DNA of 64,000 nt from the NCBI RefSeq assembly GCF_000220705.2, contig NZ_CP023202.1, positions 3,596,001 through 3,660,000 of the forward strand, given 5' to 3'. The translations under genes and the position numbers were made by a program. The stretch is from Streptomyces xinghaiensis S187. GTDB taxonomy: Bacteria; Actinomycetota; Actinomycetes; Streptomycetales; Streptomycetaceae. Shown here piece after piece: positions 1-7,492 of the stretch (positions within the stretch are counted from its first letter, which is position 1; each line of letters starts with the position of its first letter). Below the pieces are notes generated by a model. The model ran no database searches and was not told the origin of the DNA. It saw only the letters and a program-made list of their open reading frames with translations.

Positions 1-1
1 G

Positions 2-319
2 GACGCCGCGTCCGTACCGCAGGACGGCTTCCTGCTGGACGTCCGTGAGGACGACGAGTGGGCCGCCGGGCACGCGGAGGGCGCGCTGCACATTCCGATG
101 GGCCTGATCCCCGCGCGCATCGGGGAGGTGACCGAGGCGGCGGCGGAGGCGGACCGGGTGTACGTGGTGTGCCGCGTCGGCGGCCGGTCGGCCCGGGTGA
201 CGCAGTACCTCCTCGCCCAGGGGGTGGACGCGGTGAACGTGGACGGCGGCATGCTGGAGTGGGAGGCGGCCGGACGGCCCCTGACCGGTGACGGTGACGG
301 GCAGCCCCGCGTGATCTGA
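2..319 (+). CDS. Rhodanese-like domain protein, 5' end outside window
   Basis: The 105 visible residues are the body of a single rhodanese (sulfurtransferase) domain. It opens with the usual LLDVREDDEW strand-turn and contains the active-site loop CRVGGRS, whose Cys would carry the persulfide. It ends in the typical NVDGGMLEW helix and a short tail. The start codon lies before base 1, so any N-terminal fusion cannot be judged. Single-domain rhodaneses usually have 100-120 residues, so little is probably missing. It points toward the convergent paa operon across about 140 bp and has no obvious functional tie to it. Substrate and partner are unknown. Confidence 0.85.
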   Translation, partial: DAASVPQDGFLLDVREDDEWAAGHAEGALHIPMGLIPARIGEVTEAAAEADRVYVVCRVGGRSARVTQYLLAQGVDAVNVDGGMLEWEAAGRPLTGDGDGQPRVI

Positions 320-458
320 GGCGCCGCCCCGGAACCCGGGCCGGCCGCCGGGCGCGGAGCCCGGCACCGGCCCGGTCGCGTCCCCGGGCTCTCTGGGCGG
401 CCCCGGCGCCGGACCCCGTAGGCCGCAGCCCCTGCCCGGGCCCTGCCGCGGCGGCTGG

Positions 459-1601
459 TCAGCGGTCGAAGTCCAGGGCCACCCGTTCCGTCGCGGGGTG
501 CGACTGGCAGGCCAGCACATAGCCGGCGTCGAGCTCGTCCGGTTCCAGGGCGAAGTTGCGGTCCATCCGCACCTCCCCCGAGACCAGCAGGGCCCGGCAG
601 GTGCCGCAGACGCCGCCCTTGCAGGCGTAGGGGGCGTCCGAACGGTTGCGCAGCACCGTCTCCAGCAGGGATTCGCCGCTGCGGACCGGCCAGTCGCCGG
701 AGCGGCCGTCGAGGGTCACGGCCAGCGTGCTCTCCTCGGGGCCCGGCGCCGCCGCGGCGGCCGCGGCGGCCGCGGCCACTCCCTGCCCGGCGGTCACGGT
801 GCCGTTCGTGCCGTCCACGCCGTCCGTGCCGTCCGTGCTGTCCACATGGAAGATCTCCTGGTGCACACGGCCGCGCCGGACACCGAGTCCGCGCAGGGCC
901 CGGGAGGCGCCCTCGACCAGCCCGTACGGGCCGCAGAGGAACCATCCGTCGACACGGTCCACGGGCAGCAGCGCCGGAAGGAGGGCCGTCAGCCGCTCCG
1001 CGTCGAGCCGGCCGGAGGCCGGACCGGTCTGCTGCTGCTCCCGGGAGAAGGTCTGCACGAGCTGGAACCGTTGCGGATGGCGGTCCTTGAGGTCCGCCAG
1101 CTCCTCCAGGAACATCGCCGAGGCCGTGGTCCGGTCGCTGCGGACGAGGCAGAAGCGGGCCTCCGGTTCCCGCGCGAGCAGGGTCGCGGCGATGGACAGC
1201 ACGGGCGTGATGCCGCTGCCGCCGACCACGGCGGCGTACGTCCCGGGGCGCGGGTCGAGGACGAACCGGCCGGCCGGGGTCATCACCTCCAGGATGTCCC
1301 CGGCGGAGAGTTCCTTGAGGGCGTAGGTGGAGAAGGCTCCGCCCTCCACCAGCCGGATGCCCACGCGCAGGGTGCCGGGGCCGTCCGGGCCGGTCACCGG
1401 GGCGCAGATCGAGTAGGTGCGGCGGATCTCCGCGCCGTCGAACCGGGTCCGCAGGGTCAGGTGCTGCCCGGGGCGGTGGCGGAACGCCGGACGGAGCTCG
1501 GGTGGCACGGCGAAGGTGACGGTGACCGAGTCGTCGGTCAGCCGGTCGACCGCGGCCACGCGCAGCGGATGGAACGCGCCGTGACGGGCAGCCGCGGTCA
1601 T
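459..1601 (-). CDS. paaE: 1,2-phenylacetyl-CoA epoxidase, reductase subunit PaaE
   Basis: This is the electron-transfer subunit of the phenylacetyl-CoA ring epoxidase: it moves electrons from NAD(P)H through FAD and a 2Fe-2S centre to the PaaA diiron site. Residues 1 to about 250 form a ferredoxin-reductase module (FAD-binding RRTYSICAP, NAD-binding AAVVGGSGITPVLS). The last 85 residues are a plant-type ferredoxin with cysteines at about 327, 332, 335 and 365 (CKGGVCGTC and a later CQSH). The linker between them is odd: TDG/TNG repeats followed by a run of about ten alanines. At 380 aa it is a little longer than usual for that reason. It is the last gene of paaABCDE; its ATG directly follows the paaD stop codon. 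Confidence 0.95.
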   Translation of the reverse strand: MTAAARHGAFHPLRVAAVDRLTDDSVTVTFAVPPELRPAFRHRPGQHLTLRTRFDGAEIRRTYSICAPVTGPDGPGTLRVGIRLVEGGAFSTYALKELSAGDILEVMTPAGRFVLDPRPGTYAAVVGGSGITPVLSIAATLLAREPEARFCLVRSDRTTASAMFLEELADLKDRHPQRFQLVQTFSREQQQTGPASGRLDAERLTALLPALLPVDRVDGWFLCGPYGLVEGASRALRGLGVRRGRVHQEIFHVDSTDGTDGVDGTNGTVTAGQGVAAAAAAAAAAPGPEESTLAVTLDGRSGDWPVRSGESLLETVLRNRSDAPYACKGGVCGTCRALLVSGEVRMDRNFALEPDELDAGYVLACQSHPATERVALDFDR

Positions 1602-2102
1602 CTACAACTCCTTGAAGTGGTCGAAGGGTTCGCGGCAGGCGTCACAGCGGCGCAGCGCCTTGCACGCCGTCGAGGAGAAGCGGCTCAGCAGGGTCGTGTC
1701 GGTCGAGCCGCAGTTGGGGCAGCGCAGGGACAGCTCCACGGGCACCGGTCCGCCGGCCGCGGCGGGCCCGCCGGGGCGGGGCGGCGCGATGCCGGACTCC
1801 TGGAGCTTCCGGCGCCCCTCCGCGCTGATGGCGTCCGTGGTCCAGGGCGGGGAGAGGACGGTGCGGACGGTGACCTCGGGTATCCCGTCCTCCTGGAGGA
1901 CCCGCTCGATGTCCGCGGCCATCGTGCCGACCGCGGGGCAGCCGGTGTAGGTGGGGGTCAGTTCGACCTCGACCCGGCCGGGCCCCAGCAGCCGGAGCCC
2001 GCGGACGACGCCCAGCTCGGCCAGCGAGAGCATCGGCAGCTCCGGGTCGGGGACGGAGCCGGCCAGTTCGCGCAGCCGCTCCTCCAGCGCCGTGGCGGTC
2101 AC
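1602..2102 (-). CDS. paaD: 1,2-phenylacetyl-CoA epoxidase subunit PaaD
   Basis: PaaD is a 166-aa MIP18/DUF59-family protein thought to help mature or insert metal centres of the epoxidase. The DUF59 part covers about residues 5-95 (VPDPELPMLSLAELGVVRG, then TPTYTGCPAVG with the family Cys). The C-terminus carries a zinc-ribbon-like cysteine set (CPNC near 128-131, Cys 147, CDAC near 153-156), as in PaaD proteins. I chose the GTG at 2102 because it overlaps the paaC stop (GTGA) and gives a family-length protein. A longer reading frame upstream is an artefact of paaC in another frame. Confidence 0.93.
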   Translation of the reverse strand: MTATALEERLRELAGSVPDPELPMLSLAELGVVRGLRLLGPGRVEVELTPTYTGCPAVGTMAADIERVLQEDGIPEVTVRTVLSPPWTTDAISAEGRRKLQESGIAPPRPGGPAAAGGPVPVELSLRCPNCGSTDTTLLSRFSSTACKALRRCDACREPFDHFKEL

Positions 2103-2905
2103 CAGGACGCTCCGGGGTGGCTGCGGTGCAGATGCTGCATCTCGGCCAGCATCCGGCCGAAGGGCTCCGTGTGCAGGCCCTGCCGCCCGGCTCCGGCCGT
2201 CCAGGCGCTGTGCCGGGGGCCCTCCGGGAGGGGGAGCGTCGCCCGCCGGAGCACGTCCGTGATCCGGGCGGACCACTCCGCCTCCAGCTCCGCCGTCGCG
2301 GCCGCGTCGGGACCGAGCCCCTCCACCGGCTGGAACAGCTCGCCGGTGAAGCGCCACAGCTCCGTCAGACCGGCCGCCATGCGGCGGTGGCTCTCCTCCG
2401 TGCCGTCGCCGAGGCGGAGGGTCCACTGCTCGGCGTGGTCGCGGTGGTAGGCGACCTCCTTGACGGCCTTGGCCGCGATCGGCGCGAACGGCCCGCCGCC
2501 CTCGGCCAGCCGTCCGTACAGCAGCTCCTGGTACACGGAGAAGTAGAGCTGGCGGGCGATGGTCCGGGCGAAATCGCCGTTCGGCTGCTCCACGAGCTGG
2601 GTGTTGCGGAAGGCGCGCTCCTCGCGGAGGAAGGCCAGCTCGTCCTCGTCACCGGCGAGGGAGAGCAGCAGCCGGGCCTGGCCGAGCAGATCGAGCGCGA
2701 TGTTGGCGAGCGCGACCTCCTCCTCCAGGACGGGGGCGTGCCCGGCCCACTCCCCCAGCCGGTGGGAGAGGACGAGGGCGTCGTCGCCGAGGGCCAGGGC
2801 CGCCGCGGCGGGCGCCCCCGTGAGGGGCCGGAGGGGCTGCCCGGCGGCAGGGTTCCCCGCCGCGGGTGCGCCCGGGGGCGCCGGGGCGTTCGGTGGCGTG
2901 CTCAC
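2099..2905 (-). CDS. paaC: 1,2-phenylacetyl-CoA epoxidase structural subunit PaaC
   Basis: PaaC is the ferritin-like structural partner of PaaA in the multicomponent epoxidase. The 268-aa protein has an Ala/Pro-rich N-terminal tail of about 30 residues before the helical core (ALGDDALVLSHRLGEW, then EEEVALANIALDLLGQAR). The segment KAVKEVAYHRDHAEQWTLRL is a recognisable PaaC signature. It keeps the ferritin-like fold but is not expected to be catalytic. The GTG start at 2905 overlaps the paaB stop (GTGA), and its own stop overlaps paaD, so translation is probably coupled along the operon. Confidence 0.94.
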   Translation of the reverse strand: MSTPPNAPAPPGAPAAGNPAAGQPLRPLTGAPAAAALALGDDALVLSHRLGEWAGHAPVLEEEVALANIALDLLGQARLLLSLAGDEDELAFLREERAFRNTQLVEQPNGDFARTIARQLYFSVYQELLYGRLAEGGGPFAPIAAKAVKEVAYHRDHAEQWTLRLGDGTEESHRRMAAGLTELWRFTGELFQPVEGLGPDAAATAELEAEWSARITDVLRRATLPLPEGPRHSAWTAGAGRQGLHTEPFGRMLAEMQHLHRSHPGASW

Positions 2906-3189
2906 AGATGCCGCACCCCCTCGGGGATCTCGTAGAACGTCGGGTGCCGGTACGGCTTGTCGGCGGAGGGCTCGAAGAAGGAGTCCTTCTCGTCCGGGGA
3001 GGAGGCGGTGACGGAGGCGGACGGCACCACCCAGATCGAGACGCCCTCGGCGCGCCGCGTGTAGAGGTCGCGGGCGTTGCGCAGGGCCATCTCGGCGTCC
3101 GGGGCGTGCAGGCTGCCGGCGTGGGTGTGGGAGAGGCCGCGCCGGCTCCGTACGAAGACCTCCCACAGCGGCCAGTCGTCGTGGCTCAT
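2902..3189 (-). CDS. paaB: 1,2-phenylacetyl-CoA epoxidase subunit PaaB
   Basis: This 95-aa protein has the usual PaaB length. It matches the family opening (WPLWEVFVRSRRGLSHTHAG) and the segment ALRNARDLYTRRAEGVSIWV. PaaB is a small subunit that bridges PaaA-PaaC assemblies in the epoxidase. The ATG at 3189 overlaps the paaA stop (ATGA), and its TGA overlaps the GTG of paaC. Confidence 0.95.
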   Translation of the reverse strand: MSHDDWPLWEVFVRSRRGLSHTHAGSLHAPDAEMALRNARDLYTRRAEGVSIWVVPSASVTASSPDEKDSFFEPSADKPYRHPTFYEIPEGVRHL

Positions 3190-4298
3190 GCGTCCGCCTT
3201 TCCGTGCGCGGCGGCCCGCGGCCCGCCGGTGCTCTGCCTGCCGGTGCTCTGCTCGCCGGCCCGCCGCTCGCCGGACTCCCGCCCGTCCGCGCGGTGCCTG
3301 GCGGCGTACGCCGCCGCTGCCTCCCGCACCCAGGCGCCCTCCTCGTGCGCCCGGCGGCGCTGGGAGATCCGCTGGTCGTTGCAGGGGCCGTTGCCGCGCA
3401 GGACCTCGCGGAACTCCTGCCAGTCGATCGCACCGAAGTCGTAGTGCCCGCGCTGCTCGTTCCAGGCGAGCTCCGGGTCCGGGAGGGTCAGGCCGAGGGA
3501 CTCCGCCTGCGGGACGCAGATGTCCACGAAGCGCTGCCGCAGCTCGTCGTTGGAGTGCCGCTTGATCTTCCAGGCCATCGAGCGGTCGCTGTGCGAGGAC
3601 TCGGCGTCCGGGGGGCCGAACATCATCAGGGAGGGCCACCACCAGCGGTCGACGGCGTCCTGCGCCATCGCGTGCTGGGCCTCGGTGCCCCGGCTGAGGG
3701 CGAGCAGGAGTTCGTACCCCTGGCGCTGGTGGAAGGACTCCTCCTTGCAGATCCGCACCATCGCGCGGGCATAGGGCCCGTACGAACAGCGGCACAGCGG
3801 GACCTGGTTGGTGATCGCCGCGCCGTCCACCAGCCAGCCGATCGCGCCGACGTCGGCCCAGGTGAGGGTGGGGTAGTTGAAGATGGAGGAGTACCGCTGG
3901 CGGCCGCTGTGCAGCTTGTCGAGCAGCTCCGCGCGGCTCACGCCCAGCGTCTCGGCGGCGCTGTAGAGGTACAGGCCGTGGCCGGCCTCGTCCTGCACCT
4001 TGGCCATCAGGATCGCCTTGCGGCGCAGCGAGGGGGCGCGGGTGATCCAGTTGGCCTCCGGCTGCATGCCGATGATCTCGGAGTGGGCGTGCTGCGCCAT
4101 CTGCCGGACGAGGGTGGCGCGGTAGTCGTCCGGCATCCAGTCGCGGGGCTCGACGCGCTCGTCCGCCGCCACCGTCGCCTCGAAGACCGCCCGCGCGGCC
4201 TCGGCGCCGGGCGTCTCCGGCGCCGTCCCCCCGGCGGGCGCCGCCGGGCCGGGTGCCGCCCCGGTCCGCGCCGCCGCTGTCGTCCCAGCCGCCGTCAT
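3186..4298 (-). CDS. paaA: 1,2-phenylacetyl-CoA epoxidase catalytic subunit PaaA
   Basis: PaaA is the diiron oxygenase subunit that epoxidises the aromatic ring of phenylacetyl-CoA, the committed step of aerobic phenylacetate breakdown. Ferritin-like iron-binding motifs are visible as VQDEAGHGLYLY and CKEESFHQRQGYELL. The core (HAHSEIIGMQPEANW to NDQRISQRRRAHEEGAWVREA) aligns by eye with known PaaA. The 370-aa protein has a low-complexity Ala/Pro/Gly N-terminus of about 35 residues and a Gly/Ser/Arg C-terminal tail, both unlike compact PaaA of about 310-330 aa. ATG 4298 is taken as start; the longer frame upstream would cross the operator. It heads paaABCDE. Confidence 0.95.
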   Translation of the reverse strand: MTAAGTTAAARTGAAPGPAAPAGGTAPETPGAEAARAVFEATVAADERVEPRDWMPDDYRATLVRQMAQHAHSEIIGMQPEANWITRAPSLRRKAILMAKVQDEAGHGLYLYSAAETLGVSRAELLDKLHSGRQRYSSIFNYPTLTWADVGAIGWLVDGAAITNQVPLCRCSYGPYARAMVRICKEESFHQRQGYELLLALSRGTEAQHAMAQDAVDRWWWPSLMMFGPPDAESSHSDRSMAWKIKRHSNDELRQRFVDICVPQAESLGLTLPDPELAWNEQRGHYDFGAIDWQEFREVLRGNGPCNDQRISQRRRAHEEGAWVREAAAAYAARHRADGRESGERRAGEQSTGRQSTGGPRAAAHGKADA

Positions 4299-4387
4299 GC
4301 CACCCCTCGTTCCCGTCCTCCGGCCCAAGCGGCCACCGACATCCGGCCCCAGTGGGCCACCGTCCTCCGGCCCGCGCGGGCCACCAA

Positions 4388-4403
4388 CCGACCGATCGTT
4401 CGG
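4388..4403. promoter_or_regulatory. Candidate PaaR (TetR) operator before paaA
   Basis: The sequence CCGACCGATCGTTCGG is a palindrome of half-sites CCGA-n-CGA/TCG-n-TCGG, flanked by AA and TT that extend the symmetry to 20 bp. It lies 90 bp upstream of paaA. The same 16-mer in the opposite orientation occurs at 12143-12158 before paaN/paaH, and a degenerate copy at 15049-15064. Size and symmetry fit a TetR-family repressor, and the linked TetR gene at 13841 is the obvious candidate. Confidence 0.75.
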
Positions 4404-4524
4404 TTCAATGGTGCGGGGAGGGCTGTGGGGTGTCAAGGCTGTGGATAACCTGACGGGCCTGTGCCGGTCCGGAGCGCGCTGAGTACCGTTCTCCGGGACC
4501 GGGGGGAAGCCAGGGAGAGGCGCG

Positions 4525-5241
4525 ATGGACGCACACGAACAGGGAGCGGCGGGGCACGCCGGGGTGGGAGCGCTGTCGTGGCCCGCGCGAATAGCCGTCG
4601 CGGTGGCCCTCGGGGGCGTCACGGTGACCGCCCTGGTCCATCTGGCCATGGTGTTCCTGCACGTCGCCCCCGGGAACACGGTCTCCGACCGGCACGGCGG
4701 AACGATCGACGCCTACGTTTACCCGGAGTTCGAGCAGAACTGGAAGCTGTTCGCCCCCAACCCGCTTCAGCAGAACATCGCCGTGCAGGCCCGGGCGGAG
4801 GTGATGGGGCCCGACGGCGGCGTCTCCGTCACCCGCTGGACCAACCTCACCGCCCGCGACGCGGAGGCCGTCCGCCACAACCCCGTCCCGAGCCACGTCC
4901 ACCAGAACGAACTCCGCCGCGCCTGGGACTTCTTCACCGGCTCGCACGACGACGAGAACCGGCCGAACGGGCTGCGGGGCGCGCTCTCCGAGGAGTATCT
5001 GCGGCGCATCGTCCTCTCCCGGATCGGTCCGGAGACCGCCGGGACCGAGGTGCTCCGCGTGCAGGTGCGTTCCGCCACCACTCCGGTGGCCCCGCCCGCC
5101 TGGGCCCCCGGCGAGGACGGGACGGCCGGGCGGGAGGACGGCGGCACGGTGCACCGCGAACTCCCGTGGTGGCCGGTCGGCCCCGGTGACGTACCGGGCA
5201 GCGCCCGCCCCGGGCAGGCGGCGGTGGTGAGCGGCACATGA
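4525..5241 (+). CDS. DUF5819 / SdpA-like membrane-anchored protein
   Basis: This 238-aa protein has one N-terminal membrane segment (about residues 22-48, IAVAVALGGVTVTALVHLAM) and an extracytoplasmic body. The motif PEFEQNWKLFAPNP is the hallmark of DUF5819 and resembles the QNWxxFAPxP motif of Bacillus SdpA. The stop overlaps the ATG of the next gene, which encodes an HTTM (SdpB-type) protein, so the two are probably made together. SdpA and SdpB mature the SDP toxin in Bacillus; no SdpC-like toxin gene is visible here, so a toxin role is not supported. The C-terminal 50 residues are Gly/Glu-rich. A possible ribosome site (GGGAGAGG) precedes the ATG. Confidence 0.8.
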   Translation: MDAHEQGAAGHAGVGALSWPARIAVAVALGGVTVTALVHLAMVFLHVAPGNTVSDRHGGTIDAYVYPEFEQNWKLFAPNPLQQNIAVQARAEVMGPDGGVSVTRWTNLTARDAEAVRHNPVPSHVHQNELRRAWDFFTGSHDDENRPNGLRGALSEEYLRRIVLSRIGPETAGTEVLRVQVRSATTPVAPPAWAPGEDGTAGREDGGTVHRELPWWPVGPGDVPGSARPGQAAVVSGT

Positions 5242-6605
5242 GCGTCTCCCGCCTCGCCGGCGCGCTCGCGCGCGGCATCACCCATGTCACGGGCGGTGCC
5301 CTCGGCCCCTACCAGTCCGCCGTGGTGCGGATCGGCTTCTCCTTCACCTGGCTGGTCTTCCTGCTCCGCGAGTGGCCGCACCGCCGGGAGCTGTACGGCC
5401 CGGACGGGCCGTGGAGCTGGGACATGGCCCGGCAGCTGATCGACGGCAACGGCGCCTTCACGGTGCTCATGTGGTCCGACGGGCGGCTGTGGTTCGAGAC
5501 GGTGTACCTGCTGTCCGTGGCGGCGAGCGCGCTGCTGCTGCTCGGCTGGCGCACCCGCACGGTCTCCGTGCTGTTCATGGTGGGCGTGCTGTCGCTGCAG
5601 AACCGCAGTGTGTTCATGGGGGACGGCGGGGACAACGTCATCCACCTCATGGCGATCTACCTGGTGCTGACCCGCTGCGGCAGGGTCTGGTCGCTGGACG
5701 CCCGCCGGGAGCGGCGGCGGAGGCGGGCGCGGGAGAGCGGCTTCGCGGGCGGGAAAGCGACGGAGGTCGATGAGGCCGGGGCGGCCGGGGCGGCCGGGGA
5801 GGCCGGAGCGGCCGGGGAGGCCCGGGAGGCGGGGGAGGCCACCGCGGCCGCCCGGACCGCGGCGCCCCGGGCCCCGCGGGACGTCACCGGCGTGGTCCTC
5901 TGGTCGCTGCTCGGCCTCGTCCTCGCACTGGCGTCCCTCCTCCCGGGCCTGTCCGCCGGCTGGGCGGTGGTCTTCTGGGGCCTCTGGCTGGTGCACGCCC
6001 TGTGGTGGGCGGTGAACCGGTATGTGCCCGGCGGCGAACTCCGCGCCGTCCTCGACATGACCGCCAACCTCGTCCACAACGCCGCCCTGTTCGTGATCAT
6101 GGCCGAGGTCTGCCTGATCTACGCGACGGCCGGCTGGTACAAGGTGCAGGGCTCGCGCTGGCAGGACGGCACCGCGCTGCACTACCCGCTCCACCTCGAC
6201 TACTTCACGCCCTGGCCCGCCCTCTCCGAGGCGCTCGGTTCCAACGGCGTGATGGTGATGCTCATCACCTACGGCACGGTGATCGTCCAGGTCGCCTTCC
6301 CGTTCACGCTCTTCAACCGCCGGGTCAAGAACGTCCTGCTGGCCGCGATGATGACCGAGCACTTCGCCATCTCGGTCGTCCTCGGACTGCCCTTCTTCTC
6401 GCTGGCGATGATCGCGGCGGACGCGGTGTTCCTGCCGACCGGCTTCCTGCGGGCCACCGGACGGATCGCGGGACGGATCACCGGCCGGGCCCGCGACCGG
6501 CTGCTGCCCGGCCCGCGGCGGCGCGGCGGCGGCACGGACGGCCCGTCCGGGAAGCCGCCGGCCGGCGACCCGGAGGACCGGCGGCGCCGTACCCTCGTCG
6601 GGTGA
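5238..6605 (+). CDS. HTTM-domain (SdpB-like) integral membrane protein
   Basis: A 455-aa polytopic membrane protein. It contains HTTM (gamma-carboxylase-like) features: VVRIGFSFTWLVFLLREWPHR near the N-terminus, then MGDGGDNVIHLMAIYLVL, and CLIYATAGWYKVQGSRWQDG in the second half. About seven or eight hydrophobic segments can be counted. Residues about 175-215 are a cytoplasmic-looking AGAAGEAGEA repeat insert coded by GC-rich tandem repeats at about 5768-5850. HTTM proteins include vitamin-K carboxylase relatives and SdpB; the enzymatic role of the bacterial SdpB group is unclear. It is coupled to the DUF5819 gene (ATGA) and to the downstream methyltransferase (GTGA). Confidence 0.82.
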   Translation: MSVSRLAGALARGITHVTGGALGPYQSAVVRIGFSFTWLVFLLREWPHRRELYGPDGPWSWDMARQLIDGNGAFTVLMWSDGRLWFETVYLLSVAASALLLLGWRTRTVSVLFMVGVLSLQNRSVFMGDGGDNVIHLMAIYLVLTRCGRVWSLDARRERRRRRARESGFAGGKATEVDEAGAAGAAGEAGAAGEAREAGEATAAARTAAPRAPRDVTGVVLWSLLGLVLALASLLPGLSAGWAVVFWGLWLVHALWWAVNRYVPGGELRAVLDMTANLVHNAALFVIMAEVCLIYATAGWYKVQGSRWQDGTALHYPLHLDYFTPWPALSEALGSNGVMVMLITYGTVIVQVAFPFTLFNRRVKNVLLAAMMTEHFAISVVLGLPFFSLAMIAADAVFLPTGFLRATGRIAGRITGRARDRLLPGPRRRGGGTDGPSGKPPAGDPEDRRRRTLVG

Positions 6606-7342
6606 GCAGCGAGAACCCCTCCCGGACGGAACCACCGGCGGCACCGGGCGAGCCGGTACGGAAATCCGGGAGGGAAGCCGAGGGGGAGACCGGCCGGGAA
6701 GCCCTACCCGAACCCGTGCAGTACGACGAGGGCTACGCGCCCGGGGCCGTCGGCGTCGGTCCGCACCCGCGGCCGTGGCCCGCCGGGGACCGCTGGGACC
6801 CGGAGCTGCTCGCGCACGGCGACCGCCGCAACGTCGTCGACCGGTACCGCTACTGGACGCGCGAGGCGATCGTCGCCGACCTGGACACCCGCCGCCACGA
6901 CTTCCACGTCGCCGTCGAGAACTGGGCCCACGACTTCAACATCGGCTCCGTGGTGCGCACCGCCAACGCCTTCCTGGCGAAGGAGGTGCACATCGTCGGA
7001 CGGCGCCGCTGGAACCGGCGGGGCGCCATGGTCACCGACCGGTACCAGCACGTCCGGCACCACCCGGACACCGCGGACCTCACCGCCTGGGCCGCAGCCG
7101 AGGACCTGCCCGTCATCGGCATCGACAACCTGCCCGGCTCCGTACCGCTGGAGACGACCGTCCTGCCGCGCCGCTGCGTGCTGCTGTTCGGACAGGAGGG
7201 GCCGGGGCTCACCGAGGAGGCGCGGAAGCACGCCGCCATGGTCTGCTCCATCGCGCAGTTCGGCTCCACCCGGTCGATCAACGCGGGCGCCGCCGCGGCC
7301 ATCGCCATGCACGCCTGGGTTCAGACGCACGTGTTCGGCTGA
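6602..7342 (+). CDS. TrmH/SpoU-family RNA 2'-O-methyltransferase
   Basis: A 246-aa SPOUT-class methyltransferase expected to transfer a methyl group from SAM to a ribose 2'-OH of tRNA or rRNA. The three SpoU motifs are visible: NIGSVVRTANAF (motif 1), VLLFGQEGPGL (motif 2) and GSTRSINAGAAAAIAMHAW (motif 3, trefoil-knot SAM site). The first 55 residues are a charged, disordered-looking extension outside the fold. GTG 6602 overlaps the stop of the HTTM gene, which supports this start, although starts further in are possible. The exact RNA position modified cannot be told. Confidence 0.88.
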   Translation: MSSENPSRTEPPAAPGEPVRKSGREAEGETGREALPEPVQYDEGYAPGAVGVGPHPRPWPAGDRWDPELLAHGDRRNVVDRYRYWTREAIVADLDTRRHDFHVAVENWAHDFNIGSVVRTANAFLAKEVHIVGRRRWNRRGAMVTDRYQHVRHHPDTADLTAWAAAEDLPVIGIDNLPGSVPLETTVLPRRCVLLFGQEGPGLTEEARKHAAMVCSIAQFGSTRSINAGAAAAIAMHAWVQTHVFG

Positions 7343-7492
7343 GGGCACGCCCGACGCCCCTCGTTGACGCGGTGAAGCGGCGAAGTGGTGAAGCGGTGAC
7401 GCGGCTTGCCGATGACGCGGCTGCGAGGCCCGCCCCCCGCTCCGCCTCCCCGGGCCCCGCGCCCCCTCCCCGCCGCCGGGCCTCCGGGGAGG

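Noticed and set aside
4297..4482. A 61-codon frame MPPLVPVLRPKR... in the paaA promoter
   Set aside because: It spans the operator, has no ribosome site, and shows Pro/Ser/Gly composition of non-coding GC-rich DNA.
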